The position numbers and the translations under genes are program-made. A stretch of DNA of 64,000 nucleotides, taken from assembly GCF_040719145.1 (NCBI RefSeq), contig NZ_JBFDUZ010000001.1, positions 496,001 to 560,000 on the forward strand, read 5' to 3'. This DNA comes from Paenibacillus sp. JQZ6Y-1 (GTDB lineage: Bacteria > Bacillota > Bacilli > Paenibacillales > Paenibacillaceae). The number at the start of each line of letters is the position of its first letter. The first letter of the stretch is position 1. Positions 43,315 through 52,863 of this stretch are shown here, in pieces. The notes under the pieces are model-generated. The model was not told the origin of the DNA and did no database searches. It worked only from the letters and a program-made list of their open reading frames with translations.

Positions 43315-43627
43315 GGGACGTTCCTCCAGTGTAATTTACCTTACCGGTCAGTTCCGCCTGACTGCTGCCTGTTGTCATCTATCGGTATAGGAGAAAATGG
43401 AAATGCAATTCTTCTCCATGGTGTGTCAAACGGAAGCATACAGGGCATACTGCCTGCCTACTTATTGTAAACGAAACGGACGGCAAAACCAATTGAATGT
43501 TGCAACATGACAGTATTGTTCAACGTCCGAATGATTTGCAATTCCAGTAAAATCCAGAATATACGTTTATAGAAAAGACACAAGGGTAATATAATGATAA
43601 CGCTTGCAATAAGGAGGCAAATTCATC
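43315..43627. other. 313-base gap upstream of a small ORF
   Basis: It contains the divergent start regions. A TATAAT at about 43592-43597 with a poor -35 could drive the small gene at 43628. Nothing else is recognised. Confidence 0.35.
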
Positions 43628-43810
43628 ATGAATGATCAAGCCAAAGAATTGCTGAAGAGTAAGCAGGAGAAGGACAGTCACAATCAGGATATGAAGAAGT
43701 TTGTTGAAGGTAACAATCAGGCTCCCGATCTGGAGCAGGGTGTATCCGATCAAGGTCGTCAACCGGATCAGCAAAACCGCATGAAAGATCAGGAGAATCG
43801 ACTGGGCTGA
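43628..43810 (+). CDS. Small hydrophilic protein, unknown (60 aa)
   Basis: A 60-residue, extremely polar protein (Gln, Asn, Asp, Lys, Glu make up well over half) with no hydrophobic core, so probably disordered. AAGGAGG lies 9 bases before the ATG, good support for translation. Composition resembles small spore- or stress-associated proteins of Bacillales, but no known motif is present. It stands alone, followed by the terminator at 43919-43955. Confidence 0.6.
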   Translation: MNDQAKELLKSKQEKDSHNQDMKKFVEGNNQAPDLEQGVSDQGRQPDQQNRMKDQENRLG

Positions 43811-43918
43811 CTGTGATTGTACAGAAAGTGCGTTCAGGTGTGAACATGTAATATTTGACTACACTGAACAAGCCTAAGACAGAGTACCATTATAGAAATA
43901 ACAAAGTAGGATACGTAT

Positions 43919-43955
43919 AGCTCTGCCCCAATCATGAAACGGGCAGGGCTTTTTG
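43919..43955 (+). terminator. Terminator after the 60-aa gene
   Basis: AGCTCTGCCC (43919-43928) pairs with GGGCAGGGCT (43941-43950) with one wobble, followed by TTTTTG. Confidence 0.75.
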
Positions 43956-43988
43956 TTTATGGATTTTGAAAGGGATGTGCCTGCTGTT

Positions 43989-44033
43989 CACAATGGTATT
44001 TGCATTGTGACAAGGGCAAATTTGCCCTATAAT
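43989..44033 (+). promoter_or_regulatory. Promoter with palindromic operators upstream of btuF
   Basis: TTGTGA (44005-44010), 17 bases, TATAAT (44028-44033). The spacer holds a perfect 14-base palindrome, GGGCAAATTTGCCC (44014-44027). A second inverted repeat, CACAATG (43989-43995) / CATTGTG (44003-44009), overlaps the -35. This arrangement suits repression by a dimeric regulator, identity unknown. Confidence 0.6.
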
Positions 44034-44087
44034 CAGAGGGATTGGTTGTCCAATACAGAACCTGAATAGATCAAAGGAGAATCCATA

Positions 44088-45101
44088 ATGAATCCAACAC
44101 GTTACACCAAACGCTGGCTGTCCTCGGTTATGATGACGATGGCACTAGCTTTGCTGCTGGCAGCTTGTGCTCCAACGCAGGAAGCACCTTCCAGTCAGCC
44201 ATCGACGGAAAGCACCACCCAAAGCACTAATACATCTACAGCGACAAGTGGTGAGCAAACGACCTATCCGCTAACGATTAAGGATGCGACTGGTCAATCA
44301 TTTACATTCAAAGAAGCGCCAAAACGCATCGTATCCATCTCTCCAGCAGAGACGGAAGCGCTATTCGCTATCGGTCTCGATCAGCAGATTGTCGGTGTAT
44401 CGGAATATGACGATTATCCGCAGCAGGTTAGCACCAAAGCCAAAATCGGCGGTATTAGCGAGCCGGATGTAGAAGCGATTGTAGCGCTGAACCCGGATAT
44501 TGTCTTCACTGGCATTTCTTCCAGTGAGGAATTAGTGAAGAAGCTGCGCGCTTCGGGAATCAATATTTTCAAAACAACACCGAAAACGGTAGACGATGTA
44601 ATCAGCAATATTCAACTGTACGGTCAGATTACGAATCATCAGGCACAGGCAAAGCAGGTGACTGACCATATGCAGGAGCAGGTGAAAATGGTCACGGATG
44701 CTGTATCGTCGGTGAAAGCAGCAGACAAGAAAAAAGTATATATTGAGTTCTCCCCGGGCTGGACCGTGGGCAAAGGCGAATTTATGGATGAGCTGATCAC
44801 GCTGGCAGGTGGCATCAATATTGCTGGCGATAACGAAGGCTGGTATGAGATTAACGAGGAAAATATCGTTGCTGCTGATCCAGATGTCATTTTGTATTCC
44901 AAAGAATCGGTCGATTCTAAAACGAATCAAAGTCTGGATCAGATCATTCGCGCCCGCAGTGGTTGGGACAAAATCAAAGCGATCAAAAATAATCAGGTAT
45001 TTGGATTAGACGATGATCTGGTTAGCCGTCCAGGTCCGCGTGTGACTGATGGGCTGGTAGAGATTGCGCATGCAATCTACCCTGATCTGGTCAAACAATG
45101 A
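44088..45101 (+). CDS. btuF: BtuF-like substrate-binding lipoprotein (cobalamin or siderophore importer)
   Basis: A 337-residue lipoprotein. The lipobox LLLAAC is at residues ~22-27, followed by a Ser/Thr linker to ~55. The two-lobed helical-backbone binding fold follows: RIVSISPAETEALFAIGLDQQIVGVSEYDDYP (~79-110), PDVEAIVALNPDIVFTG and IEFSPGWTVGKGEFMDELITLAGGINIA. Helical-backbone binders carry cobalamin, haem or iron-siderophores. The ISPAETEALFAIG and EFSPGW stretches and the cobQ gene downstream point to cobamides or cobinamide (as for B. subtilis YvrC). AAAGGAG precedes the ATG. The stop overlaps the btuC start by 4 bases. Confidence 0.8.
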   Translation: MNPTRYTKRWLSSVMMTMALALLLAACAPTQEAPSSQPSTESTTQSTNTSTATSGEQTTYPLTIKDATGQSFTFKEAPKRIVSISPAETEALFAIGLDQQIVGVSEYDDYPQQVSTKAKIGGISEPDVEAIVALNPDIVFTGISSSEELVKKLRASGINIFKTTPKTVDDVISNIQLYGQITNHQAQAKQVTDHMQEQVKMVTDAVSSVKAADKKKVYIEFSPGWTVGKGEFMDELITLAGGINIAGDNEGWYEINEENIVAADPDVILYSKESVDSKTNQSLDQIIRARSGWDKIKAIKNNQVFGLDDDLVSRPGPRVTDGLVEIAHAIYPDLVKQ

Positions 45102-46138
45102 GTCGTCAAGCAGGATGGCCACTGCTGCTGTTTGTAGTCCTGCTTATCCTTAGCGTCATTCTGACTGCTGGTATCGGATCAGTGCATATTCCAGCAGGTC
45201 AGATTACGCGTATTCTGCTGTATCATGTGCCTTGGCTACATCACTGGATCACGCCAGATTGGAATGAGGCAGCTCAGCAAATTATGCTAAAAATTCGCTT
45301 GCCACGCGTGCTGCTTGCGCTGCTTGTTGGTGCGGCATTGGGCGTAGCGGGAGCCGCCTTTCAGGGGGTGCTGCGTAATCCGTTGGCTGATCCGTTTACA
45401 TTGGGTGTTTCATCCGGTTCGTCGGTTGGTGCAGCGGTATTGATTTTTACGGGGTATCAGTATGCGCTGTTCGGCAGTGGAACTTTGCCATTGGTTGCTT
45501 TTGTTACCGGAGCGTTGACCTTATATGCGGTACTGGCGCTAGCGAGGGAGGAAGGACGCATCCCCACAGCCAGTCTGATTCTGGCGGGCGTGGTGATGCA
45601 GTCGTTTCTTGGAGCGATTGTATCGTTTCTGGCGTCGATGTCAGAAGGTAGTGTAAACGAGATTATTTTCTGGACGATGGGTAGTCTTAGTTTGCGCGGA
45701 TGGTCATATGTGACGGTGATGCTGCCGTATGTGCTGATCGGTATCGTTTTTTTATGGAGTCAGAGTCGGGCGATGAATATACTGGCACTCGGTGAAAAGG
45801 AAGCAGCGCATCTTGGACTTGCCGTGGATCGTACGAAGCTGATTGTACTGGTTGTAGCTACGCTTGTGACAGCGGCAGCGGTATCTGTATCGGGCGTTAT
45901 TGCGTTTGTCGGGCTAGTGGTACCACATATGATTCGTTTGCTATTTGGGTCGGATTATCGCTTGCTGATTCCGCTATCTGCACTGGGCGGAGGGTTTTTT
46001 TTGATGTGGGCAGATACTGTGGCGCGTACAATTTTGGCACCGACTGAGATTCCACTCGGTGTAGTCACTGCATTTGTGGGCGCACCGTTTTTCGCTTATT
46101 TGCTGCATCGGAACAAAAAGCAGCGGAATATCATCTGA
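45098..46138 (+). CDS. btuC: BtuC-like ABC permease (FecCD family)
   Basis: A 346-residue permease with about ten membrane helices and the family motifs LRLPRVLLALLVGAALGVAGAAFQGVLRNPLADPFTLGVSSG (compared in parts: RLPRVLLALLVG, AFQGVLRNPLADP, LGVSSGSSVGA) and VSGVIAFVGLVVPHMIRLLFG near residue 265-285. The start ATGA overlaps the btuF stop. It forms the dimeric pore of a vitamin B12/siderophore-type importer. Confidence 0.88.
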   Translation: MSRQAGWPLLLFVVLLILSVILTAGIGSVHIPAGQITRILLYHVPWLHHWITPDWNEAAQQIMLKIRLPRVLLALLVGAALGVAGAAFQGVLRNPLADPFTLGVSSGSSVGAAVLIFTGYQYALFGSGTLPLVAFVTGALTLYAVLALAREEGRIPTASLILAGVVMQSFLGAIVSFLASMSEGSVNEIIFWTMGSLSLRGWSYVTVMLPYVLIGIVFLWSQSRAMNILALGEKEAAHLGLAVDRTKLIVLVVATLVTAAAVSVSGVIAFVGLVVPHMIRLLFGSDYRLLIPLSALGGGFFLMWADTVARTILAPTEIPLGVVTAFVGAPFFAYLLHRNKKQRNII

Positions 46139-46165
46139 ATCGCATAAAGATGAGGAGGTGAGTGG

Positions 46166-47107
46166 ATGCGGAAGATGGAAAAGGAGCAATGGAAAAAGTG
46201 GAAGCATGATGATGGAAGGAATGGCTTACCGCTATCCACTGCATTGGCTGCTTCCTTCAAAAAAACCAAAGATGATGTATTGCCCTCCACCGTAGCTCCT
46301 GTTGTTCAATTAGAGCAGGTAAGCAAGCGTTATAATAACCGCGAAGTGCTGCATGGTATCGACTGGTCGATACAGCCTGGCGAATGCTGGGGCGTAATCG
46401 GACCGAACGGCAGCGGCAAAACCACATTGATGCAGCTAATCGCTGGTACGGAACATACTCATGCTGGTCAGGTATCCTTAAACGGTAAGCCCTTATCAAG
46501 CTATAGTCGGCGCGAGATCGCCCGATTCATAGCAGTGCTGCGTCAGGATGGTTTGGCTCCGCTGCATTATCCAGTGCGCGAAGTGTTGGCGATGGGGCGG
46601 TATCCGTATCAAAATTGGCTCGGACGTGATGAAGCGCAGGATGTGGAAGCATTGCTGCATGATATTATGGAGCGACTGGATTTACTACCGCTAGCGGACA
46701 AGCCGTTAGATCAATTAAGTGGCGGGCAGCGTCAGCGGGTGGCTTTTGGCAAAGTAATGGCGCAGCAGCCCAGACTGTTGCTGCTGGACGAACCGACAAC
46801 GTATCTGGATATTGCGTATCAGGTGCATTTTATGGAATGGCTGGATCAATGGCGCAAGGAAACGGGGATTACTGTGATCGCTGTGCTTCATGATCTGAAC
46901 CTAGCGGCACGATATTGTGATCGATTGCTGGCGCTTGATCATGGACAGATCATTAGGAACGACACGCCACAGCAGCTGATGCAGGAAGACGTGATTCGCC
47001 AATTGTTTCATATTCAGCCTGCCATCGTGCATCATCCTGAGATTGATGTACCACAGTTATTATTGAAACGCAGAGCTGGATCAGAAACTGGTAAATCAGT
47101 GGACTAG
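46166..47107 (+). CDS. btuD: BtuD-like ABC transporter ATPase
   Basis: A 313-residue ATPase. Walker A GPNGSGKTT is at ~79-87, the signature LSGGQRQRVAFGKVMA at ~183-198, Walker B LLLLDEPTTYLDIAYQ at ~204-219, and the switch VLHDLNLAARYCDR follows. The first ~45 residues are a charged, low-conservation extension not needed for the fold, so a shorter native start is possible. GAGGAGGTGA upstream supports the ATG at 46166. It is 27 bases after btuC and energises BtuC-like import. Confidence 0.87.
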   Translation: MRKMEKEQWKKWKHDDGRNGLPLSTALAASFKKTKDDVLPSTVAPVVQLEQVSKRYNNREVLHGIDWSIQPGECWGVIGPNGSGKTTLMQLIAGTEHTHAGQVSLNGKPLSSYSRREIARFIAVLRQDGLAPLHYPVREVLAMGRYPYQNWLGRDEAQDVEALLHDIMERLDLLPLADKPLDQLSGGQRQRVAFGKVMAQQPRLLLLDEPTTYLDIAYQVHFMEWLDQWRKETGITVIAVLHDLNLAARYCDRLLALDHGQIIRNDTPQQLMQEDVIRQLFHIQPAIVHHPEIDVPQLLLKRRAGSETGKSVD

Positions 47108-47138
47108 AATGGTAAACTCTCAGCACCATGCAACAATC

Positions 47139-47250
47139 GAAAAACAGTATCGTCACAAGAAGTATCGTGGCAAAAAAGTACCATTATGAAAAAAATATTC
47201 CGCAAAAAAGTATCATCACGAAAAAGTATAATCGCAGAACAGTATGCCCA
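47139..47250. repeat. Degenerate ~16-base repeats upstream of cobQ
   Basis: Six or so variants of an AAAAAAGTATCATCACG-like unit follow each other (for example AACAGTATCGTCAC, AGAAGTATCGTGGC, AAAAGTACCATTATG, AAAAAGTATAATCGC). They begin about 30 bases after btuD and end about 90 bases before cobQ. The meaning is unknown; slippage or a set of weak binding sites are both possible. Confidence 0.5.
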
Positions 47251-47341
47251 GCAGATCCACGCGGCATACTGTCTTTTATTTCATCATTAGTATCCAGCAA
47301 CATAATCTCTGCACAGAGCAGCTACATAAAGGAGTGATCCA

Positions 47342-48922
47342 ATGGACAAGCAGGCAGCCGTAATTATGTTACAAGGCACTGCCTCGGATGTGGGCAAAAG
47401 TATGATTGCTACCGCCTTATGCCGCATCTTCCGTCAGGACGGCTGGCGTACCGCACCGTTCAAGTCGCAAAATATGGCAAACAACTCCTACGTTACTCCT
47501 GATGGCAAAGAAATCGGACGTGCGCAGGGAGTACAGGCAGACGCATGTGGGCTAGCGGCAACGACGGATATGAATCCGATTTTGATCAAGCCGACTGGCG
47601 ATATGCACTCGCAGATCGTTGTGCATGGCAAACCGTATGCACAGATGAGCGCTTGGGCATACCGTGAGGAATTTTTACCTAAGGCGCAGCAGCTTGTGAT
47701 GGATGCGCTGAATCGATTGCGAGCCAAGCATGATGTAGTCGTGATCGAGGGCGCAGGTAGCCCAGCAGAGATTAATTTGAAAAGCCGCGATATTGTGAAT
47801 ATGAATCTGGCAGGCTGGGCGGATGCCCCAGTGCTGTTGATTTCGGATATTGATCGGGGCGGCGTATTTGCTTCATTGGTTGGAACGCTACAATTGCTAG
47901 AGCCGCATGAACGTGAACGGGTGAAGGGGATCATCATCAACAAATTCCGTGGTGATCCGGCATTGCTACAGCCGGGCGTAGACTGGTTGGAGGAATATAC
48001 AGGCATTCCTGTGCTTGGTGTATTGCCACATGATCTTGGTTTGCAGCTAGATGCCGAGGATTCGCTTGCATTGGAAACGCGACGGTATCGACATAATCCT
48101 GAAAAGGAATTGGATATTGCTGTTATTCGTTATCCACGCATCTCCAACTTCACGGATTTTGATATGCTGGAGGCAGAGCCGGATGTATCGGTTCGTTATG
48201 TAGAACATGCCGGGCAGCTTGGCGTACCGGATGCTGTCATTTTACCGGGCAGCAAGGATACGCTGTCCGATTTGCAGTTTATACGTGAGCGCGGTCTGGA
48301 TATGGCGTTACAGCAATTACGAGCCTACAAGCCTGTGCCATTGATTGGTATTTGCGGTGGGTATCAGATGCTCGGCTATACGCTGACTGATCCGGGTGGA
48401 TATGATTCGCCGCATATTCGCACGGAGCCGGGATTGAACTGGCTGCCAGTAACCACCGTATTTGCTGCGGAAAAGAAAACCATTATTGTAGAAGGTCATT
48501 TGCGAAGGGAGGCATGTGAGGTATTATCCGCGCAGAAGCCCACTCCTTCTCAGGAAACCTCTATTACCAATATTCCTGTCACTGGCTACGAAATTCATAT
48601 GGGAGAAACCGTATGTGTCGAATGGGAGCATCATCAGCCAATGTTTACATTGCACAATGAAGCTGTAGATGGCTGTATTTCACCAGATGGCTCGGTATGG
48701 GGAACGTATCTTCATGGGATGTTTGACAATGATCAGTTTCGTCGTCACTGGCTCAATACTTTGCGGCAGCAGAAGGGATTGGAGCCTCAAATCGTAACGG
48801 TGCAAACGGAGCAGTATCGTCAGCAAGCATTTGACCGCATGGCGGAATTGGTTCGTGAGCATCTAAATATGGAGCAGGTTTATGCCATTGTACGATCTTC
48901 TGTAGAACAGGTTGAAGAGTAA
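47342..48922 (+). CDS. cobQ: Cobyric acid synthase (adenosylcobyric acid synthase)
   Basis: A 526-residue enzyme that amidates four side chains of the corrin ring using glutamine and ATP. The N-terminal dethiobiotin-synthetase-like ATPase domain has MLQGTASDVGKSMIATALCRIF (~8-29) and VIEGAGSPAEINL. The C-terminal class I glutamine amidotransferase domain has ICGGYQMLGYTL (~338-349, nucleophile Cys ~339) and YLHGMFDN near ~460 (catalytic His). AAAGGAGTGA precedes the ATG. No other cobalamin synthesis gene is in the window. With the BtuFCD-like importer next door it may act in salvage of imported incomplete corrinoids. Confidence 0.95.
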   Translation: MDKQAAVIMLQGTASDVGKSMIATALCRIFRQDGWRTAPFKSQNMANNSYVTPDGKEIGRAQGVQADACGLAATTDMNPILIKPTGDMHSQIVVHGKPYAQMSAWAYREEFLPKAQQLVMDALNRLRAKHDVVVIEGAGSPAEINLKSRDIVNMNLAGWADAPVLLISDIDRGGVFASLVGTLQLLEPHERERVKGIIINKFRGDPALLQPGVDWLEEYTGIPVLGVLPHDLGLQLDAEDSLALETRRYRHNPEKELDIAVIRYPRISNFTDFDMLEAEPDVSVRYVEHAGQLGVPDAVILPGSKDTLSDLQFIRERGLDMALQQLRAYKPVPLIGICGGYQMLGYTLTDPGGYDSPHIRTEPGLNWLPVTTVFAAEKKTIIVEGHLRREACEVLSAQKPTPSQETSITNIPVTGYEIHMGETVCVEWEHHQPMFTLHNEAVDGCISPDGSVWGTYLHGMFDNDQFRRHWLNTLRQQKGLEPQIVTVQTEQYRQQAFDRMAELVREHLNMEQVYAIVRSSVEQVEE

Positions 48923-48949
48923 ATCGTTAGTTTGCTATCATTACAAACA

Positions 48950-48988
48950 AAACAAGCAGAAGTCGCTGTATGGACTTCTGCTTGTTTA
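48950..48988. terminator. Bidirectional terminator between cobQ and the chemoreceptor gene
   Basis: AAACAAGCAGAAGTC (48950-48964) pairs perfectly with GACTTCTGCTTGTTT (48973-48987) between convergent genes. Confidence 0.88.
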
Positions 48989-49021
48989 CATTCATGATGG
49001 ATCAGCATCATCGGAGCTAGT

Positions 49022-50719
49022 TTACTTCAACTTGAACTTGCTCACTGCATTTTGTAATGCCATTGCTTGTTCGTTCAGTTCCTCCATGACCGCAGCATAA
49101 GCAAGCATTTCGGACGATTGGCGTTGCGTATTTTTGGCGATGCCTTTGATATTATCTAATGCTTTTTGGGTGATTTCGGCAGTTTCATCCACCGATGCGC
49201 TCACTTGCTCGGAGCCAGCAGAGATTTCCTGAGTAGCGGCAGATGCGGATTGTACGGTCATATTGACCTGCTGCACCAGCTCGACCAGTTGATCAAAGGA
49301 TTGACCTGCTTGCTGCACCAGACGTGTACCGGATTGTACTTCTTCGCTCACACGATTCATTGATTCGGTTGATTTCAGCGATTCTTCGCGGATGGATTGC
49401 AGTGCAGATTCGATCTGTTGAGCAGCGCCACGAGATTGGTCAGCCAGATTGCGAACTTCGGCAGCTACAACGGCAAAGCCGCGTCCATGTTCACCTGCGC
49501 GTGCTGCTTCGATAGAAGCATTCAGGGACAGCATTTGAATCTGTTTGGTAATCTCACCGATGGACAGTAAAATCTGACTAATCGCTTCGGAGCGGTTGAT
49601 CAGCATTTGTACCGATTGACGAGTATCGGAAACAACCAGCTCGACTGAATTCATTTGAGTTACAGCATTTTGCGCCATACCATTACCGGTTACTGCATGA
49701 TCAGACGCTTCGCCCAATTGCTCGGAAATGTCAGAAGTAGAGGTGGCGATATGCTGAATGCCGTTCGTGATCTCCTCCATAGCACGTGCATTTTCGGTAG
49801 AGGAAGTCGCAATCGTTGTACTGCCATCCTTGATCGTATTGATCGAGGTCACGGATTGATCGACCATGCCCTGCATTTTGTTAATGCGCGCTGTTAAGGC
49901 TTCGGTACCGAGGGAGACTTTTTCGGAACTATCCAGTACCTGATGAACCATAGTACGCAGATTTTCAGTCATGAGACGGAATCCGCGTGCCAGCTGGGCA
50001 ATCTCGTCGCTGCCAGTCATTTTGATATCCTGCTGCAAATTCCCTTCGGCAACGAGACGCGTATGACGAACGAGACGTGCCAACGGCAGAGTGATTTTGC
50101 GGCTAAACCGATAAGCAACAATCATACACACAATTGCTGCCAATAGTGCAACGATTAGCGTCGTCCAGATCAGATTGGCTGTGATGCCATCGACAAAGCT
50201 CGCATCCATACTGGCAGCGACGAGTACCGAGCTGCCTGGGACATGATAATAATACGTAACATGTGAACCGGTACTGGTGCTATAGAGATCAGTTAACAAT
50301 TTATCTTTTTCCATTGCTGTATTGATATTCTCATTCAGCTCAACTTCTTGACCGTCTTTGAAGTTTTTGGATTTGTTCGCAACAGCAACAACGACCGCTT
50401 TTTCTTTTTCGACACGTAGCACGTACAGATTATCCAGCTCATAGGCGGTCAATTGTTCGCCCAAATACGATTCCAGCTTCATGATCTCACCGCTGTTCCC
50501 CTGAGCAGCCTGCATGACCTGTGTATTATCGAGATCTTTCAAAATGCCGTCCATTGCGATATTCAGCACCTGACGGAACTGAGGCACCACGTTTTTATCC
50601 ACAATCCCTCTAGTCATCATATAGAAAAAGATACTCATGACCAGGCAGACCGCGATAATCAGCAAGGCAAAAGTCACCATGATTTTGCGGCTGATCGATT
50701 GATTGATAAAACGAAACAT
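49022..50719 (-). CDS. Methyl-accepting chemotaxis protein
   Basis: A 565-residue chemoreceptor. A membrane helix at ~13-35, an extracellular sensing domain of ~145 residues (~36-180, single Cache-like), a second membrane helix at ~183-203, a HAMP domain (~204-257, with [22 protein letters not shown]) and a long helical signalling domain follow. The hairpin tip [39 protein letters not shown] is seen around 400-440. The ligand is unknown. AGGAAGGGG precedes the ATG. It is a single gene, convergent with cobQ. Confidence 0.94.
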   Translation of the reverse strand: MFRFINQSISRKIMVTFALLIIAVCLVMSIFFYMMTRGIVDKNVVPQFRQVLNIAMDGILKDLDNTQVMQAAQGNSGEIMKLESYLGEQLTAYELDNLYVLRVEKEKAVVVAVANKSKNFKDGQEVELNENINTAMEKDKLLTDLYSTSTGSHVTYYYHVPGSSVLVAASMDASFVDGITANLIWTTLIVALLAAIVCMIVAYRFSRKITLPLARLVRHTRLVAEGNLQQDIKMTGSDEIAQLARGFRLMTENLRTMVHQVLDSSEKVSLGTEALTARINKMQGMVDQSVTSINTIKDGSTTIATSSTENARAMEEITNGIQHIATSTSDISEQLGEASDHAVTGNGMAQNAVTQMNSVELVVSDTRQSVQMLINRSEAISQILLSIGEITKQIQMLSLNASIEAARAGEHGRGFAVVAAEVRNLADQSRGAAQQIESALQSIREESLKSTESMNRVSEEVQSGTRLVQQAGQSFDQLVELVQQVNMTVQSASAATQEISAGSEQVSASVDETAEITQKALDNIKGIAKNTQRQSSEMLAYAAVMEELNEQAMALQNAVSKFKLK

Positions 50720-51251
50720 ATGAATTCCCCTTCCTCTACTTGACGCGCTGTAAAGTCTAAGATGTCAACGATTGCGTCTATCCATTCTTATTTCCAGTAC
50801 AACTTCCCCCGACGTAACATTAGCTAACATAAAGCATGGTAATATCCAAACGGTACTCGTCTACATGGAGCAGATCATATGATTTTAATATATGTAGTTA
50901 TGAGCATCCGGCATGAAATCAGCGGATCGTCTCCCTTCCAGCTTTCGTCAATTCATAATCTGTTGGTATCAGTATGAACACAAGACCAGGCTCTTTATAT
51001 GCTAAAGGTACTAAGTAAAAAGGCTTAGATAATTTCTTATTTTATATCAATTGACCGTTGTTTGAATAGTTCTTTCTGCACGCAAAATGTCAAAAACATA
51101 AAAAAAATCGCAAAATGACGAAAATATTGGCAAAAAAATCGAAAAATATATCATATGATTAACACTACTTGTTTACTCGGTATTATGATACAATGGTCAA
51201 GGCATTCGTTGTTTATACACAAAATGTAGAAGAAAAGGGGAGAATTAACGA
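50720..51251. other. 532-base region between the chemoreceptor and tcyP
   Basis: A divergent promoter region. A possible tcyP promoter is TACTTG (51166-51171), 17 bases, TACAAT (51189-51194). Several A-rich, T-poor stretches lie just upstream. No gene, riboswitch or named operator is recognised. Confidence 0.4.
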
Positions 51252-52646
51252 ATGAACGTAGGATTAGTTATTTTAAATGTGCTTCTGCTGGTTGTATTAA
51301 TCGGCGTGCTATTCTGGATGCAGCGCAAGCATGTTTCATTTACGAAGCGTGTATTCACAGGGTTGCTGCTCGGTATTCTGCTAGGAGCGCTTATTCAATG
51401 GATATATCCGGCAGATTCGGACATCGTGTCGGACTCGATGCAGTGGTACAGTTTGGTCGGTAACGGTTATGTAGGCTTGCTGCAAATGGTCGTTATCCCG
51501 CTGATTATGGTATCGATCATTATGGCAATTTTGAAGCTGAGTGGTCGTCAGAATTTGGGTAAAATCAGCACATCGATTCTGCTCGTTCTACTGCTCACCA
51601 CAGCGGTTGCTTCCGCGGTCGGTATCGCTTCGGCACTAAGCTTCGGCTTGACGGCAGAGGGTATGCCTGTTGGCGAAACTGAGCAGCAGCGCGGTACGGT
51701 ACTGGAAGAACGACTAGGCGAGGTGCAGGACAAATCGCTACCTGCACAGCTGTTGGAATTCATTCCAACCAATCCATTTGAGGATATGACTGGCGCGCGT
51801 CCATCATCCACACTGGCTGTCGTTATTTTCTCTGCATTTGTCGGTGTTGCAGCACTGGGCTTTATGCGTAAGAATCCACAGCAAGGCGAAGTATTCCGCA
51901 ATCTGATGGAGTCGATCTATGGTGTGGTCATGCGACTCGTAACGATCATTTTGCGTCTGACGCCGTATGGTATTCTGGCGCTTATCGCCAAAATGGTAGC
52001 TACAACCAGTGGGCAGGACATTATGAACCTGTTCAAATTCGTAATCGCTTCATACGTAGCGCTGATTGTTATGTTTATCATTCATCTGATTATTTTGGCA
52101 TTTAGCGGGCTGAACCCGTTCCAATATGTGAAAAAGATTATTCCGACGCTGACCTTTGCCTTTACTTCGCGTTCCAGTGCGGCAACGATTCCACTGAATG
52201 TGGAAACGCAGACGAATAAGCTGGGCGTATCGGAAGGTATCGCCAATCTGTCGGCAAGCTTTGGTGCAACGATTGGGCAAAATGGCTGTGCAGGTATTTA
52301 TCCGTCCATGCTGGCGATTATGATCGCACCGACGGTAGGTATCAATCCGCTGGATTGGCAGTTTATTTTGACATTGATTGCCGTGGTAACGATCAGTTCG
52401 CTCGGCGTAGCGGGTGTTGGTGGGGGAGCTACCTTTGCCGCATTGATCGTATTGTCGACAATGAATATGCCGGTTGCACTTGCAGGGCTGTTGATCTCCA
52501 TCGAACCGTTAATCGATATGGGTCGTACCGCGCTGAATGTGAGCGGCTCGATGACAGCGGGGGTAGTCAGCAGTCGCGTGCTCAAGGAGCATGATCGTGC
52601 GAAGTACGACGAGCCAGATCGCGGTTTGGATACGGTAGAGGCGTAA
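51252..52646 (+). CDS. tcyP: L-cystine symporter TcyP
   Basis: A 464-residue member of the dicarboxylate/amino acid:cation symporter (DAACS) family, almost exactly the length of B. subtilis TcyP. Eight or more membrane segments are present. Motifs: FTSRSSAATIPLNVETQTNKLGVSEGIANLSASFGATIGQNGCAGIYP (in pieces: TSRSSAATIP, ASFGATIGQNGCAG) and AGVGGGATFAALIVLSTMNMP. The NGCAG version distinguishes TcyP-type cystine carriers from glutamate carriers. AAAAGGGG precedes the ATG. It imports cystine as a sulfur source, complementing the sulfate operon at 30-34 kb. Confidence 0.92.
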   Translation: MNVGLVILNVLLLVVLIGVLFWMQRKHVSFTKRVFTGLLLGILLGALIQWIYPADSDIVSDSMQWYSLVGNGYVGLLQMVVIPLIMVSIIMAILKLSGRQNLGKISTSILLVLLLTTAVASAVGIASALSFGLTAEGMPVGETEQQRGTVLEERLGEVQDKSLPAQLLEFIPTNPFEDMTGARPSSTLAVVIFSAFVGVAALGFMRKNPQQGEVFRNLMESIYGVVMRLVTIILRLTPYGILALIAKMVATTSGQDIMNLFKFVIASYVALIVMFIIHLIILAFSGLNPFQYVKKIIPTLTFAFTSRSSAATIPLNVETQTNKLGVSEGIANLSASFGATIGQNGCAGIYPSMLAIMIAPTVGINPLDWQFILTLIAVVTISSLGVAGVGGGATFAALIVLSTMNMPVALAGLLISIEPLIDMGRTALNVSGSMTAGVVSSRVLKEHDRAKYDEPDRGLDTVEA

Positions 52647-52713
52647 GCAAGCAGGGACAAGCCTAGCTAGAGCATAAAGAAAGCTATCCAGTAGGCATAG
52701 CTAGAATATAGAG

Positions 52714-52758
52714 AAAGCATGCAGAGCCGAAGCGTTTTCGGAATTTGCATGCTTTTTT
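52714..52758 (+). terminator. Terminator after tcyP
   Basis: AAAGCATGC (52714-52722) pairs with GCATGCTTT (52747-52755), with an inner CCGAA...TTCGG stem, followed by a T-run. Two 21-base near-repeats (52664-52684 and 52698-52718) precede it. Confidence 0.75.
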
Positions 52759-52863
52759 GTTCGTGTTCATTTATACTATTTCCGAGTAATTATATGATAT
52801 TGCAGGAATAACCGGAATTCGTCTGTCCTATGCTATACGCATACACGGAAATGGAGGCTGTTT

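Noticed and set aside
43956-44087. Cobalamin riboswitch upstream of btuF
   Set aside because: Looked for a B12-box-like motif and a ~200-base structured leader; neither is present and the leader is too short.
47139-47250. CRISPR-like array upstream of cobQ
   Set aside because: The repeats are degenerate, ~16 bases and have no spacers, so they are not a CRISPR array.
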